DNA from: Sinomonas gamaensis
GTDB taxonomy: Bacteria > Actinomycetota > Actinomycetes > Actinomycetales > Micrococcaceae
Assembly (NCBI RefSeq): GCF_005876955.1
Contig: NZ_SSCL01000005.1
Coordinates: forward strand, 124,001 to 188,000
DNA length: 64,000 nt
Reading direction: 5' to 3'
A model generated the notes under the pieces. It was given only the letters and a program-made list of their open reading frames with translations. It ran no database searches and was not told the DNA's origin. Below, one piece after another: positions 33,730 to 43,500 of this stretch (the stretch's first letter is position 1; each line of letters opens with the position of its first letter). The position numbers and the translations under genes were made by a program.

Positions 33730-34760
33730 CGCAAATCCTCGGCGCTCCGCTTGGTCGGCCACGCGAAGATGATGATGAGGGAGCTCACCAGGAGAGTGAG
33801 CACCCCGATCACGATGGCAGAATCGATCCAGAACTGCCCCGGGAACAGGCGGATCAGCGTGTCCGAGAGCTGGAACGTCCAGTTGCCCTGGGAGAAGAAG
33901 ATCCGATGGAAGTCCGTGAAGAACCTGTCCCACCCGAGGACGGCCAGAACGGCGAGGCCCACCACGAGGACGAACGTCACGATGGAGCCGGCGAAGAGTC
34001 CTCGGCCGAAGGCTCCGCGCCGCTTGCGCAGCACGAGATACGAGACCACGAAGAACACGAGGAGCAGGAGCCCGGCCGCATAGGTCAGCAGGACCACGTT
34101 CTTCACGTCCGCCATGTGGCTGACCTCGGCATCGGTGAAGAGAGCGCTGCCCGACGGCTGGACGAGGTCTCCGAGATAGCGGCGGCCCGCGAAGTTGCCC
34201 AGATAGTCGACGGCGTAGGAACCGTACGTGAGGCGATCGTCCACGGAGAAGCCGTAGCCGTCGCCGGGGAAGCCCGGCCGGAAGTATTCGAGCCAGAGGA
34301 ACGCGGGTGTCGCCACCAAACGCACTGCGGCGATGAGCAGGAGGAACGGCAGGAAGATCGCCATGAGGACTTGAAGTACCCGGGGCGCCACGGGCTTCGC
34401 CTTGGCCGCGGCCTCTCGTTGCGCGGTGCGGCGGCGGACCTCGTCCTCGGGAGGCCGCATCTGCAGTGCCGTCGTCGGGGACGGCTCGAGGTGGGCGTCC
34501 GCGCGTTCAGCCGAGGCCGGGTCCTCGTCTGAAGAGCGCTCCTCGCGGGAACCGTGCTCAGCAGCGTCTGAGCGGCTCGTGGCCTCCGCGGGCGCGCTCG
34601 TGTCCGCGAGCCTATCGGGCTGGTCGGCTGCGGCTGTGCTGGACCCGGCCCGGTGCTGCGGCGTCTTCATCCAGTCGAAGGCCGGCTCGTCGGTGTCCTG
34701 GGATTCGTCCATGTTCACCTCCGGCTGCAGGTCATGCCTGTCTTCGGTCACGTCCATCAT
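33720..34760 (-). CDS. DUF1461/TIGR01906 family integral membrane protein
   Basis: 346 residues. A 120-residue hydrophilic, acidic N-terminus precedes four membrane segments: VLMAIFLPFLLLIAAVRLV, VVLLTYAAGLLLLVFFVVSYL, SIVTFVLVVGLAVLAVLGW and SAIVIGVLTLLVSSLIIIFAW. Between the first two, RLTYGSYAVDYLGNFAGRRYL and LFTDAEVSHMADVKNV match the DUF1461 family pattern. Function unknown. The N-terminal tail is low-complexity and may be disordered. Two ATGs in a row start the frame. Convergent with the acyl-CoA synthetase gene. Confidence 0.85.
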   Translation of the reverse strand: MMDVTEDRHDLQPEVNMDESQDTDEPAFDWMKTPQHRAGSSTAAADQPDRLADTSAPAEATSRSDAAEHGSREERSSDEDPASAERADAHLEPSPTTALQMRPPEDEVRRRTAQREAAAKAKPVAPRVLQVLMAIFLPFLLLIAAVRLVATPAFLWLEYFRPGFPGDGYGFSVDDRLTYGSYAVDYLGNFAGRRYLGDLVQPSGSALFTDAEVSHMADVKNVVLLTYAAGLLLLVFFVVSYLVLRKRRGAFGRGLFAGSIVTFVLVVGLAVLAVLGWDRFFTDFHRIFFSQGNWTFQLSDTLIRLFPGQFWIDSAIVIGVLTLLVSSLIIIFAWPTKRSAEDLRQE

Positions 34761-34834
34761 CCACTCACGCCTTGGGAGGCCAACGCATGCGCAGGCCCGG
34801 GTTTGGTCTGTCCTCTCCGTCCACCGTAGCCGGT

Positions 34835-34852
34835 CACTCGGTCAACCGAGTG
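34835..34852. repeat. Perfect 8-bp inverted repeat between ldt and the DUF1461 gene
   Basis: CACTCGGT (34835-34842) pairs with ACCGAGTG (34845-34852) around CA. It lies 68 bases beyond the L,D-transpeptidase stop and 75 bases before the DUF1461 start, both read leftward. It could be a terminator or operator. Confidence 0.4.
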
Positions 34853-34919
34853 GAGAGACGCAAGCATGTGGCCGAAGCGTTATCGCCTTGTGAAGTGACG
34901 GGTCATCGTGGAATGCAGG

Positions 34920-36182
34920 TCAGCCGTTCGCGTACTGGGCCCAGGGGATGTTCCAGTCTCCGAAGCCGTCGTCGAAGTTCGCGAAGTCTCCTTGGGTGTT
35001 GATGATCTGGACGACGTCGCCTGTCGTCATGTTGTTGAAGACCCACGCCGCCCCCTCCGGCCCGAGGCCAATGCATCCGTGCGACACGTTCGCCACCCCC
35101 AAGTACGGGATGGCGGTGTCCGTGGCCTGATGGATGAACTCGCCGCTCGGCGTGAGCCTTGTGGCGTATTCGACATCGAGTTCACCGTAGTTCGCCGGGT
35201 CGCCCGGCTTGAGGCCGATCGAGGCCGCCACGAAGTGAGCCGTGCGCTGCTTCTCCATGAGCACCAGGAAACCTCGCGCCGACGGGAAGCGCTCGTCCCC
35301 AAGCGTCGCGGGCCACGTGTGCACGGGCTGGTCGTTGACGTAGGCGGTGAAGGTGTGGGCCTGGGCGTCCGCGACGGCGGTGCGCTTGTCACCGATGTGG
35401 ACGGTGTTGGTCTTCGAGAAGTTCCCGATCTGGCCATTGCCCAGATCGACGCCGAACAGCTCTATCTTGACGGTGATGGTGCTCTGGGCCGCCCAGTACT
35501 GTTCCGGCCGATAGCGCACCACTGTGTCGCTGTACCAGTGGAACGCGCCCTTCTGGCCAGAGGTGGACGTGATCGTGATCGCCTGTTCCACGGCCTTCTT
35601 GTTCTTGACCGGTTCGCTGAAGGTGAGCTGGATCGGCTGGGCGACTCCCACGCTCATCCCATCCAGCGGGTACATCGCAGCGTCGGCCTCGTTGGCCGTG
35701 GAGACGGTCGTGAACGTCGAGGTGGCCGTGGCGGTTCGCCCAGCCGCGTCCAGGCTGGTGTAGCTGAGGGTGTAGGTCGTGTTGAACTTCAGCTGACCGG
35801 ACGAGGTCCAGACAGCCTTCTGTGCATCGAGCGCGCCCTCCACGTCCTCACCCGTCGCCGAGCGCAGGCTCACGTTGTCCACGGTCCCGTTCTTCACCGA
35901 AACCGTTACCGGTGCGGCGGGATTCACTTCCTTCGCACCCGCGGCCGGGACGGTGACCGCCGCAGCGGGCTGAACCACGGGGAATGCTGTGCCGGGTTGG
36001 CTGCGCACAGCACTCCCGGCTTCTGAGCCGACCGGCGAGGCCTGGAGCGGGCCCACCACCGCGAACGCACCGCCCACGGCGGCGGCGAGGACCACCGCGA
36101 TGATCACCGCGATCTTGACGAGCTTCCCCCGCCGGCCGCGCGCGGGGACGGGCTGATCTTCGGGGGCAGGCGTGCTGGCCAT
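34920..36182 (-). CDS. L,D-transpeptidase with Ig-like domains
   Basis: 420 residues: a short cytoplasmic Arg/Lys-rich start, one membrane anchor (VKIAVIIAVVLAAAVGGAFAVV, about 22-44), Ig-like domains (about 80-285) and a C-terminal YkuD catalytic domain with NVSHGCIGLGPEG, nucleophile Cys370, His368. It makes 3-3 crosslinks in peptidoglycan outside the membrane, like mycobacterial LdtMt2. The ATG at 36182 is six bases past the ahcY stop and lacks a clear ribosome-binding site, suggesting coupling to ahcY. No lipobox cysteine is seen. Confidence 0.93.
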   Translation of the reverse strand: MASTPAPEDQPVPARGRRGKLVKIAVIIAVVLAAAVGGAFAVVGPLQASPVGSEAGSAVRSQPGTAFPVVQPAAAVTVPAAGAKEVNPAAPVTVSVKNGTVDNVSLRSATGEDVEGALDAQKAVWTSSGQLKFNTTYTLSYTSLDAAGRTATATSTFTTVSTANEADAAMYPLDGMSVGVAQPIQLTFSEPVKNKKAVEQAITITSTSGQKGAFHWYSDTVVRYRPEQYWAAQSTITVKIELFGVDLGNGQIGNFSKTNTVHIGDKRTAVADAQAHTFTAYVNDQPVHTWPATLGDERFPSARGFLVLMEKQRTAHFVAASIGLKPGDPANYGELDVEYATRLTPSGEFIHQATDTAIPYLGVANVSHGCIGLGPEGAAWVFNNMTTGDVVQIINTQGDFANFDDGFGDWNIPWAQYANG

Positions 36183-36188
36183 GGCCGG

Positions 36189-37664
36189 TCAGTAGCGGTA
36201 GTGGTCGGACTTGTACGGGCCAGCCACGTCCAGGTCCAGGTAGTCCGCTTGGTCCTTGCTGAGCTCGGTGAGTTCGACGCCGAGGGCGTCGAGGTGAAGC
36301 CGGGCGACCTTCTCGTCGAGGATCTTCGGGAGGACGTAGACCTTCTTCTCGTACGCCTCGTCGTCGCGCTTGGTCCACAGCTCGATCTGGGCGATCGTCT
36401 GGTTCGCGAACGAGTTGCTCATGACGAACGACGGGTGCCCGGTGGCGTTGCCGAGGTTGAGGAGGCGACCCTCGGAGAGCACGATAATCGAGTGCTGTCC
36501 ACGGGCGTCGCCGTTCTCGGCCGGGAAGACCCACTCGTGGACCTGCGGCTTGATCTCGATCTTGCGCACCCCGGGCCACTTCGCGAGGCCCGCCATGTCG
36601 ATCTCGTTGTCGAAGTGGCCGACGTTGCCCACAATCGCCTTGTCCTTCATCGCCGCCATGTGCTCGGCGCGGATGATGTCCTTGCCGCCCGTCGTCGTGA
36701 TGAAGATGTCTCCCTCATGCACCACGCTCTCAAGGCGGACCACCTGATAGCCGTCCATGGCCGCCTGGAGCGCGCAGATCGGGTCGATCTCCGTGACCAC
36801 CACTCGCGCGCCCTGGCCGCGCAGGGCTTCGGCCGCGCCCTTGCCGACGTCGCCGTAGCCGCAGACGACGGCGACCTTGCCGCCGATCAGCACGTCGGTC
36901 GCCCGGTTGATCCCGTCCGGGAGCGAGTGGCGGATGCCGTACTTGTTGTCGAACTTGCTCTTGGTGACGGAGTCGTTGACGTTGATCGCGGAGAACAGCA
37001 GCTTCCCCTGCTCGGCGAGCTGGTAGAGCCGGTGGACGCCCGTCGTCGTCTCTTCCGTCACGCCCCGGATGCCCTTGGCGATGCGCGTCCACTTCTGGGG
37101 ATCGCGCGCCTGGTCCGCCCGGAGGACGTCCAGGATGATCCGGTACTCGTCGGGATCGTCCTCCGTAGCCTGCGGAACGGCGCCCGCGGCCTCGAACTCA
37201 ACGCCCTTGTGCACCAGCAGGGTCGCGTCCCCGCCGTCGTCGAGGATCATGTTCGGCCCCAGCTCGGGGTTATCGTCGGCGCCCGGCCACGTGAGGATCT
37301 GCTCGGCCGTCCACCAGTACTCTTCGAGCGTCTCGCCCTTCCAGGCGAACACCGGCACGCCCTGCGGATCCTCTGCGGTTCCCTTCCCGACCACGATGGC
37401 GGCAGCAGCCTCATCCTGAGTTGAGAAGATGTTGCACGAGGCCCAGCGGACCTCGGCTCCGAGCGCCACGAGCGTCTCGATGAGGACCGCCGTCTGCACC
37501 GTCATGTGCAGGGACCCCGCGATGCGGGCGCCCTTGAGCGGCTGCGACTCCCCGAATTCGGCGCGCAGGGCCATGAGGCCCGGCATCTCGTGCTCGGCGA
37601 GGCGGATCTGGTGCCGCCCTGCCTCGTGGAGGGAGATGTCGGCGACGCGGTAGTCGAGGGTCAC
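36189..37664 (-). CDS. ahcY: S-adenosyl-L-homocysteine hydrolase
   Basis: 491 residues. It splits SAH to adenosine and homocysteine, relieving inhibition of the methyltransferases. The NAD-binding glycine motif [13 protein letters not shown] is present with [25 protein letters not shown]-like [14 protein letters not shown] and a C-terminal DHYRY. The GTG at 37664 follows CAGGAG by 5-6 bases and overlaps the Trm112 stop as GTGA; the 45 upstream open codons are inside that gene. Family length is standard. Confidence 0.97.
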   Translation of the reverse strand: MTLDYRVADISLHEAGRHQIRLAEHEMPGLMALRAEFGESQPLKGARIAGSLHMTVQTAVLIETLVALGAEVRWASCNIFSTQDEAAAAIVVGKGTAEDPQGVPVFAWKGETLEEYWWTAEQILTWPGADDNPELGPNMILDDGGDATLLVHKGVEFEAAGAVPQATEDDPDEYRIILDVLRADQARDPQKWTRIAKGIRGVTEETTTGVHRLYQLAEQGKLLFSAINVNDSVTKSKFDNKYGIRHSLPDGINRATDVLIGGKVAVVCGYGDVGKGAAEALRGQGARVVVTEIDPICALQAAMDGYQVVRLESVVHEGDIFITTTGGKDIIRAEHMAAMKDKAIVGNVGHFDNEIDMAGLAKWPGVRKIEIKPQVHEWVFPAENGDARGQHSIIVLSEGRLLNLGNATGHPSFVMSNSFANQTIAQIELWTKRDDEAYEKKVYVLPKILDEKVARLHLDALGVELTELSKDQADYLDLDVAGPYKSDHYRY

Positions 37665-37849
37665 GGAAGCTCCTGTGTCGGGAGAAGGACGGGGATTCCG
37701 TCCTCGATGGGGTAGCGCGGGGTCGTGCCGTCCGCAGTCGCGGCAGTCGCGACGAGCTCGTCGCCCTCCTGCACCAGGGCAGACCCGGTTGTGGGGCACC
37801 GCAGCACAGCCAGCAGGGCGGGGCTCAGGAGGGGGGAGCTGTAAGGCAT
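37661..37849 (-). CDS. Trm112 family protein
   Basis: 62 residues: [19 protein letters not shown] near the start and [15 protein letters not shown] at the end match the Trm112/YcaR small-protein family. Only one cysteine of the usual zinc pairs remains. Trm112 activates SAM-dependent methyltransferases in some organisms; the bacterial role is less clear. The ATG at 37849 (MPYSSPLL) is the natural start, though an open frame extends into the DUF3499 gene. Coupled to ahcY by a GTGA overlap. Confidence 0.85.
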   Translation of the reverse strand: MPYSSPLLSPALLAVLRCPTTGSALVQEGDELVATAATADGTTPRYPIEDGIPVLLPTQELP

Positions 37850-37878
37850 GGATACCAGCCTACCGGACCGGATAGCGC

Positions 37879-38268
37879 TCAGAACGGCCCGGGAAGGACC
37901 CTCAGATGCCGCCCTGACGGAACGTCCACTCCGGGCGGAGGGGTCAGGAGCGTCTGGCTCTCCCGTCCGGTGCGCTGCGGCGTCTCGGACGGCTCCTCGA
38001 CCTCGTCCTCCGCGTCCCGCACGGCCTCGGCGAGGGCCAGAAGGTCGTCCGGGCTCGGCTGGCGGGCGGGCAGCGCAAGTCGGAGCACCTCCCAGCCGCG
38101 AGGCACGGTGAGGCGGTCGGCGTGGTGCGCGCAGAGATCGTAGGTGTGCGGCTCGGCAAACGTCGCGAGGGGGCCCAGCACCGCGGTCGAGTCCGCGTAC
38201 ACGTACGTCAGCGTGGCAACCGCGGGTTCGCGGCAGGCCGATCTGGAACAATGGCGGACTTCTCGCAC
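37879..38268 (-). CDS. DUF3499 family protein
   Basis: 129 residues. Cysteine/histidine positions REVRHCSRSACREPA and YDLCAHHADRL suggest a small zinc ribbon, followed by PRGWEVLRL and a disordered, acidic tail. DUF3499 is actinobacteria-specific and usually sits near whiB, ahcY and a metallopeptidase-like gene, as here. Function unknown. It starts at GTG 38268 with a TAGGGT hexamer seven bases upstream, so probably leaderless. Confidence 0.9.
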   Translation of the reverse strand: MREVRHCSRSACREPAVATLTYVYADSTAVLGPLATFAEPHTYDLCAHHADRLTVPRGWEVLRLALPARQPSPDDLLALAEAVRDAEDEVEEPSETPQRTGRESQTLLTPPPGVDVPSGRHLRVLPGPF

Positions 38269-38275
38269 AGCCAGT

Positions 38276-38281
38276 ACCCTA
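38276..38281 (-). promoter_or_regulatory. -10 hexamer TAGGGT of the DUF3499 gene (leaderless)
   Basis: TAGGGT on the minus strand ends seven bases before the GTG at 38268, placing the expected transcription start on the start codon. Confidence 0.45.
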
Positions 38282-38340
38282 CTCTGCGTTCACCGCCCCG
38301 CCGCGCATTGACTCGGTTAGCGCGCCGGGAGGGGCGGGTC

Positions 38341-38346
38341 TACAGT
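38341..38346 (+). promoter_or_regulatory. -10 hexamer TACAGT of the metallopeptidase-like gene (leaderless)
   Basis: TACAGT ends six bases before the ATG at 38353. The GGGAGGGG further upstream is too distant (about 16-20 bases) to be a ribosome-binding site. Confidence 0.45.
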
Positions 38347-38352
38347 CGATAT

Positions 38353-38883
38353 ATGCAGGATCGCGCCCCGTCTGGGGGTCCAGTGCCAGAGGGTCCCTCC
38401 TCGGGACTCAGCATTCGGCCCCTCCCGCCCGCCGGCGAGCCTGGCGCCGGACGGCGCCGTGGATTCCGGGACCGCCGTCGCAACCGGCACGGGCGCGGCC
38501 TGCGCGGCGAGATCATGCCCGCCATCCTCCCGGGCAGCCGGACCCGCGGCGAACGCTTCGAGGACTGGGTGCTCGACTCCGCCGACAGGCTCCAGGAGCT
38601 GCGCGGAAGCGAACTCGACAATGTCGAATACGCCGTCGAGGAGATCCCTCCGGGGCTCGAGCGGATCCTCCGCGAGGGAGGCCGTCCGCCTCAGGGGAGC
38701 CTGATCCGGCCGGCTCAGGGAAAGCCTGCACGCATCACGGTCTACCGACGCGTCGTCGAGACGGAGGCCCCCTCGGCTGCCGAGGCGCAGGACCTCGTGC
38801 ACGACGTGGTGGTCGAGTACACAGCGGCCCTGCTCAATGTGGAGCCCGAGTCGCTCGACCCTTACTACCGCGGCTACCGCTGA
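38353..38883 (+). CDS. Metallopeptidase-like protein (zincin-1/DUF1025 type) with a degenerate active site
   Basis: 176 residues. A basic, disordered N-terminus (residues 1-60) precedes the domain beginning around RGERFEDWVLDSADRL and the family pattern VEEIPPGLERIL. Where the fold carries HExxH this protein reads LVHDVVVEYTAALLNVEP, keeping the first histidine but not the glutamate or second histidine. Catalysis is therefore doubtful. Divergent from DUF3499 with an 84-base shared promoter region. Called by family resemblance and context. Confidence 0.8.
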   Translation: MQDRAPSGGPVPEGPSSGLSIRPLPPAGEPGAGRRRGFRDRRRNRHGRGLRGEIMPAILPGSRTRGERFEDWVLDSADRLQELRGSELDNVEYAVEEIPPGLERILREGGRPPQGSLIRPAQGKPARITVYRRVVETEAPSAAEAQDLVHDVVVEYTAALLNVEPESLDPYYRGYR

Positions 38884-38930
38884 AGTCGGGCCCGCTCGCT
38901 ATCGGCCTTCAATGAGCGCGCTGCAGATCC

Positions 38931-40523
38931 TCAATAGCCGAGCGTGACGGCAACCGACTGCCGGCCACCGGCCGCCGGCAGGATCGCCGGCGTCGAGAGT
39001 CCATTGCCCTCCGCGCCCTCGAGGACCAGCCCACCGTAGACGGCACCACCCGCCGCGGAGACCGAATACGCGACCGGTTTCGCACCATCGACCTGATCCG
39101 GGACGGCGAGCGTCGCCGTGGTACTGCCCGCAATGTCCAGCGTCACCGCTGCGTGCCGCTTGCCGTCGACGGTGATCGGAACCGCGGTGACCTTTGCCCG
39201 CCCGTCCGGCACCGCAAAGACAAGGGTGCGCGATCCCTCGTCGCCGACCGGGACTACGTGACCGTCGCCCAGACGCGGCTGGGCACCGGCCACCGCGAAG
39301 TCGATGGGCGCACTGTCCCTGAGTCCCTTGACCATCCGCACGCTCGCTGCGAAAGAGACATCCGACGAGGCCGAGACCGAATACATGCCGGCCGGGAGCC
39401 CCGTGAGGGGAATCTCGGTGACCGCCCCGGCCTTTGCCGTGAACACCGCCCCGCCGGGGAGCGTGACGGGGCCGTTCGTTCCGAAGACCTGCACTTGGAC
39501 CACCGCATCGGCCGCGCCCGGCACGGTCACCTGGAGGGCCGCCTTGGCGTCATCGAACCCGTTCTTCGCCGACAGCGAGGCCGCAGCGGCAGGGTCCTGG
39601 AGCTCGACGGCGCTCGCGACCTGGCGCGTCGACGGGGCGCCGACCGGGGTCAGGAACTCGACCCCGCCCGGCGTGAGGCCGCGCAGGGTGCTCTGCTGGA
39701 CCACCGCTGCAACGGGGCCTCCAGAACTCCGGACATGCACCGCGATGTTCCGCTGGCCGGGCACGAAGCCGCCCACCACGAACGACTTGGTGGTGCGCGG
39801 CGGGACCTGGATGCCGCGGCTCCCCGCAGGCGCTTGGCCGAGAGGCTTGTCGCCGAAGAAGTCGAGATTGACGGTGGCCGGCGTAGTCGTCGGGTTCGTC
39901 AGATACAGAACCGAGGTGCGCCCCACAAGCGTGCTCGCGCCGCTGAGCCAGAGGTCATTGGCCGGTGCCGCGCAGGCGGCGGCCGCCAGGCCGCGAAGAT
40001 CGCCGTCGGTCGCGCTGTAGCGGAACAGCGCCGCGGCGGAAGAAGGCCGGCCTTCGAGCGCGGACGCGCTGAGGAGCGCGCGGGCCGTCGTCGTCCGCGT
40101 TGCAACCGCGGCCGGCTCGACAGCGGGAGGCGCGGCCGGCGCAGGCTGGCCATCGGACACCTTCTGGAGCACGGACCCGTCGACACCCGAGATCGTGCCG
40201 GCAGGCATGGCTCCGGACGCTTCGCCAAGCACCGCGGCTGTCAGCTGGCTCGAGGCGGTAGTGCTCGCCGGGCTGAATTGCGGGTCGCCTTGGACGGGCG
40301 TGCCCTCGAGGAGCTCAGCCGGCCCGGGGCACACGCCCACGGTCTGGCCGACGGGCACGTCGACCGACGGCGGCGCGGCAGCTTTGAGAGAGGCCGGAGC
40401 GGGAACGGGGCCGGCGGCCACCACGAGCGCGGTCCCGCCCGCCAGGACGACCGCACCTGCGGCGGCACCGAGGGCCCGGTGCAGCTTCTGGCGCGTCGGC
40501 TTGGGCTTAGACTCGCGCGTCAT
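38931..40523 (-). CDS. DUF5719 family extracytoplasmic protein
   Basis: 530 residues. One N-terminal membrane anchor or signal (GAAAGAVVLAGGTALVVAAG, about 18-37), then a long Ala/Gly/Val-rich, probably beta-rich, extracytoplasmic region. Repeated motifs include LYLTNPTTTPATVNLDFFG and NIAVHVRSSGGPVAAVVQQS. Two cysteines occur early. The ATG at 40523 lies inside the end of the glycosyltransferase gene (17-base overlap), so the two are translationally coupled. DUF5719 is an actinobacterial family of unknown function; partnership with the glycosyltransferase is inference. Confidence 0.87.
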   Translation of the reverse strand: MTRESKPKPTRQKLHRALGAAAGAVVLAGGTALVVAAGPVPAPASLKAAAPPSVDVPVGQTVGVCPGPAELLEGTPVQGDPQFSPASTTASSQLTAAVLGEASGAMPAGTISGVDGSVLQKVSDGQPAPAAPPAVEPAAVATRTTTARALLSASALEGRPSSAAALFRYSATDGDLRGLAAAACAAPANDLWLSGASTLVGRTSVLYLTNPTTTPATVNLDFFGDKPLGQAPAGSRGIQVPPRTTKSFVVGGFVPGQRNIAVHVRSSGGPVAAVVQQSTLRGLTPGGVEFLTPVGAPSTRQVASAVELQDPAAAASLSAKNGFDDAKAALQVTVPGAADAVVQVQVFGTNGPVTLPGGAVFTAKAGAVTEIPLTGLPAGMYSVSASSDVSFAASVRMVKGLRDSAPIDFAVAGAQPRLGDGHVVPVGDEGSRTLVFAVPDGRAKVTAVPITVDGKRHAAVTLDIAGSTTATLAVPDQVDGAKPVAYSVSAAGGAVYGGLVLEGAEGNGLSTPAILPAAGGRQSVAVTLGY

Positions 40524-43500
40524 TGTCCGTCCTCGCAGTCGTGGGCTGGGCAGGGGCTTCCTTCGGCGCGTCCGCCTCGCCAGGCCCGGGATCGGTACCG
40601 GTCTCGGTACTTTCCGGGGCCTCCTCAGTTTCCTGTGGCGCACCGGGACCTTCCGGCCCGCCATCCCGAGTCGGTGCCCGACGGCGGCCCGACGGCCCGC
40701 TGCCTCGCTGCGGGCGTCGGCGCGTCTGCGGGCGGAGGCGGGACGGGATGGCCATGAGCGCTGTGATCACGAGGACCGCGGCGGCGAGCACCGCCAGGGG
40801 AACGGCGCCCGGCTGCTCGTAGCGGACCTCCAGATGGCCTCCAGACACCGGAAGCGTGAACGCCTGATCCCACCCCTGGGTCGTTGCCGTCAGGCGGCGT
40901 CCGTCCAGCCACGCCGACCAGCGCGGATCACTCCGCTCGGCGAGCACCAGCAGACGCCCCTCCGGCCCTGAAGGCACGGTCGTGTCGACGGTCTCGGGTC
41001 CCGAGCCGACGTAGCCGAGAACCTTCCCCTGAGCGTCGACGATGCTCGCCCGCTGTGCGATGTCGAACTGGCTGCCGGCTTGCGGGTTCCGTGGGGTAAC
41101 GCGCCACAGCCAACCGACGTCCGTCTGGCCTACGGCGACCAGGCCGGGCACCGCGTCCATCTGGGAGGCGGTCACGGAGTCCCCGCCGTCGCGCTGCTGG
41201 AGGACCACGAACCCGACGCCGAGCGCCTCGAGGTCTGCCCGCGGGTCGACGCCCGACGAGCTGGAGACGATGGCGACGGCGCGGCGAATGGCGGCATCGG
41301 CGTCGTCATCCGTTCGGACCGTTTCGGATCCCAGGCTCCCCGTGACTCGGCTGGCCGACGCGACGCCAGACAGCGCATCCAACGTCGTCCCGGCACCGCG
41401 CATGAGGGCCGCGGTGAATCCGCCCTGCGGGGTGCTGCGGAGGACAAGAGTCTTCGTCTGCTGGGGGCCAAGGCCCAGGTCGCTGGCGGTGGCGGGCAGC
41501 GTGCGCACTTGGCTCGGCGCCACGGCGAGCGGGCTGCCGAAGCTGCCGCCGGGCGCCGCGCTGGGCGCAAGACCGGCCACGGCCCACCGCGCGAGCCCGA
41601 GGATCGGCCCCGCAACGGCCACCACCATGACGATGACGAGCGCCACTCGCGCGGCCGCGGCGAGCCGGGCCTGTGTGCCCCCTGGCTCGTGGCCGGCCGC
41701 ACCCTCGCGCCGCTCGAGCGCGCGATCCGCACCGACCACAGCGGCGGTGAGGAGCGCCAGGAAGCCCGCGGCCACCGCGGGCCCTGCGAAGGGGGCGACG
41801 AGTGAATCGCCGGCCACGGCCGTAGGGATCCTCGACACCGCCCACGCGAGGGCGAAGGCCGCGACGGCGGCGCCACCCGCGGCGCGCGCCACTGCTCCGC
41901 GCCGCGAGGGCAGAGCGATCATCGAGACGGCAGCTGCCGCAAGGACGGGGACACCGATCAGGATCGCGTACACGAGGGCCCACGGGATGCCAGCCGGGAG
42001 CCAGCCGAGGCCGCCGACGCCGGAGCTCGGGGTGAACGCGACCGGGCTGCCGAGCACGAGCTGCCACGGCGACGGCGCCGCGTAGGCCGTCGGGGCACCC
42101 GGATCGGCGAGCCAGGCTCGCGGGTTCTCGGGCGCGGAGAGCCACACCGGGAGGAACAGGACGGCGGATGGCACGAGCATGACCCAGAGCGACTGGGCAC
42201 GCCGGCGCAGGCCGAGGCTCACGACCACCACGACGACCGCGGCGAGCGCTAGCAGGCTCGGCGAGCCAGCAGTGACGACGGCGAGGGCTAGGCCGCCGGC
42301 GGCGGCCGCCGTCCAGGAGGGGACGCCGCCCGACCCCGGGCGGGGAATCCGCTCGATGCCCACCGTTCCGCGTACTCGGGCTGCGCCGACCGAGCGCACC
42401 ACGCCGAGCGCTGCCCAGGGCAGGAAGACATGGGCGAAGACGGAGCCGAGGCGACCTTGCGCGACGGCCTCCTGAAGCGCGGGGGATGCCGCCCAGACAA
42501 GCGCGGCAACAATCCGAGGCCAGCGGTGTTCAGTGAGCGCAGCGGCGAAGGACCATGCCCCGATGCCCGCGAGCGCCGGCGCGAGCACGAGCGACCAGAC
42601 AACCGCACGGTTGGGGTCACCGATGCCGAGGACGCCGAGCGCCCAGAGGACAGCGTCGAACGGGTCGCCGTGGCCGGCTCTCCCTGGCCCCAGCTCAGTC
42701 CACCAGGAGGTCGCGTGGTGCCAGATCATCCCGAGGTCGGCGGAAACGGGGAGGAGCCCGCCGCCTGACACAGCCTTGGCGCCGAGCAGCGGGATGAGCG
42801 CCAGGAGCGAACTGATGAGGGCGAGGACAGCCACCACGACGGCTCCGGTCCCTGACCAGCCCTTGGAAGAGACCGCCAAGGCCGCGAAGTCGTGGTCCGA
42901 ATCGCCGGTGGGCTCGGATGGCGCGTTGTCTGCCCCGGCTCCATCGCCGATGACGCGCTCTGAATATTCCGATTCGAGGTAGGCGCGGCGGTGGCTGCGG
43001 ATGTCGTCGCGAGTCGCTCGGACTCCGCGCACTGTCCCCCGGGCGACGCGCCGCGTGCGCGCAGCATTCCGCCGGCCCTTCGCCAGCGCGCCGAGGGACG
43101 CGAGGGCGGCGAGAGTGGCCGCGCACCGGGAGGCTCCTCGGCCTGGCTGCTTGGCGATGATGCCACCAGCGAGGCTCCAGAGTGCTGAGAGCAACGCCAC
43201 CACGAAGTGCAGCGGGACCGCCCAGGCGGGCGCATGCTTGAGGCGCGTGTACACCTCAGCCCGGCGGGCCGCAAAGGTGCTCGGTTCCGTGTCGGGCCGA
43301 TCCGTCGCGTGGCTCATCCGGGCAGCGGGCACCACGACGACCCGGTGGCCGGCGAGGCGTGCGCGCCAGCAGAAGTCCACGTCGTCGCCCGTCACGGGGA
43401 GCGCGGGGTCGAAGCCCTTGAGTGCATCCCAGACGTCCCTGCGCACCAGCATCCCGGCGGCATTGACGGCGAACATGTCACTGCGGTCGTCGTACTGTCC

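Noticed and set aside
37665-38268. SAM or SAH riboswitch before ahcY
   Set aside because: The space upstream is filled by the Trm112 and DUF3499 genes, with ahcY translationally coupled to the former.
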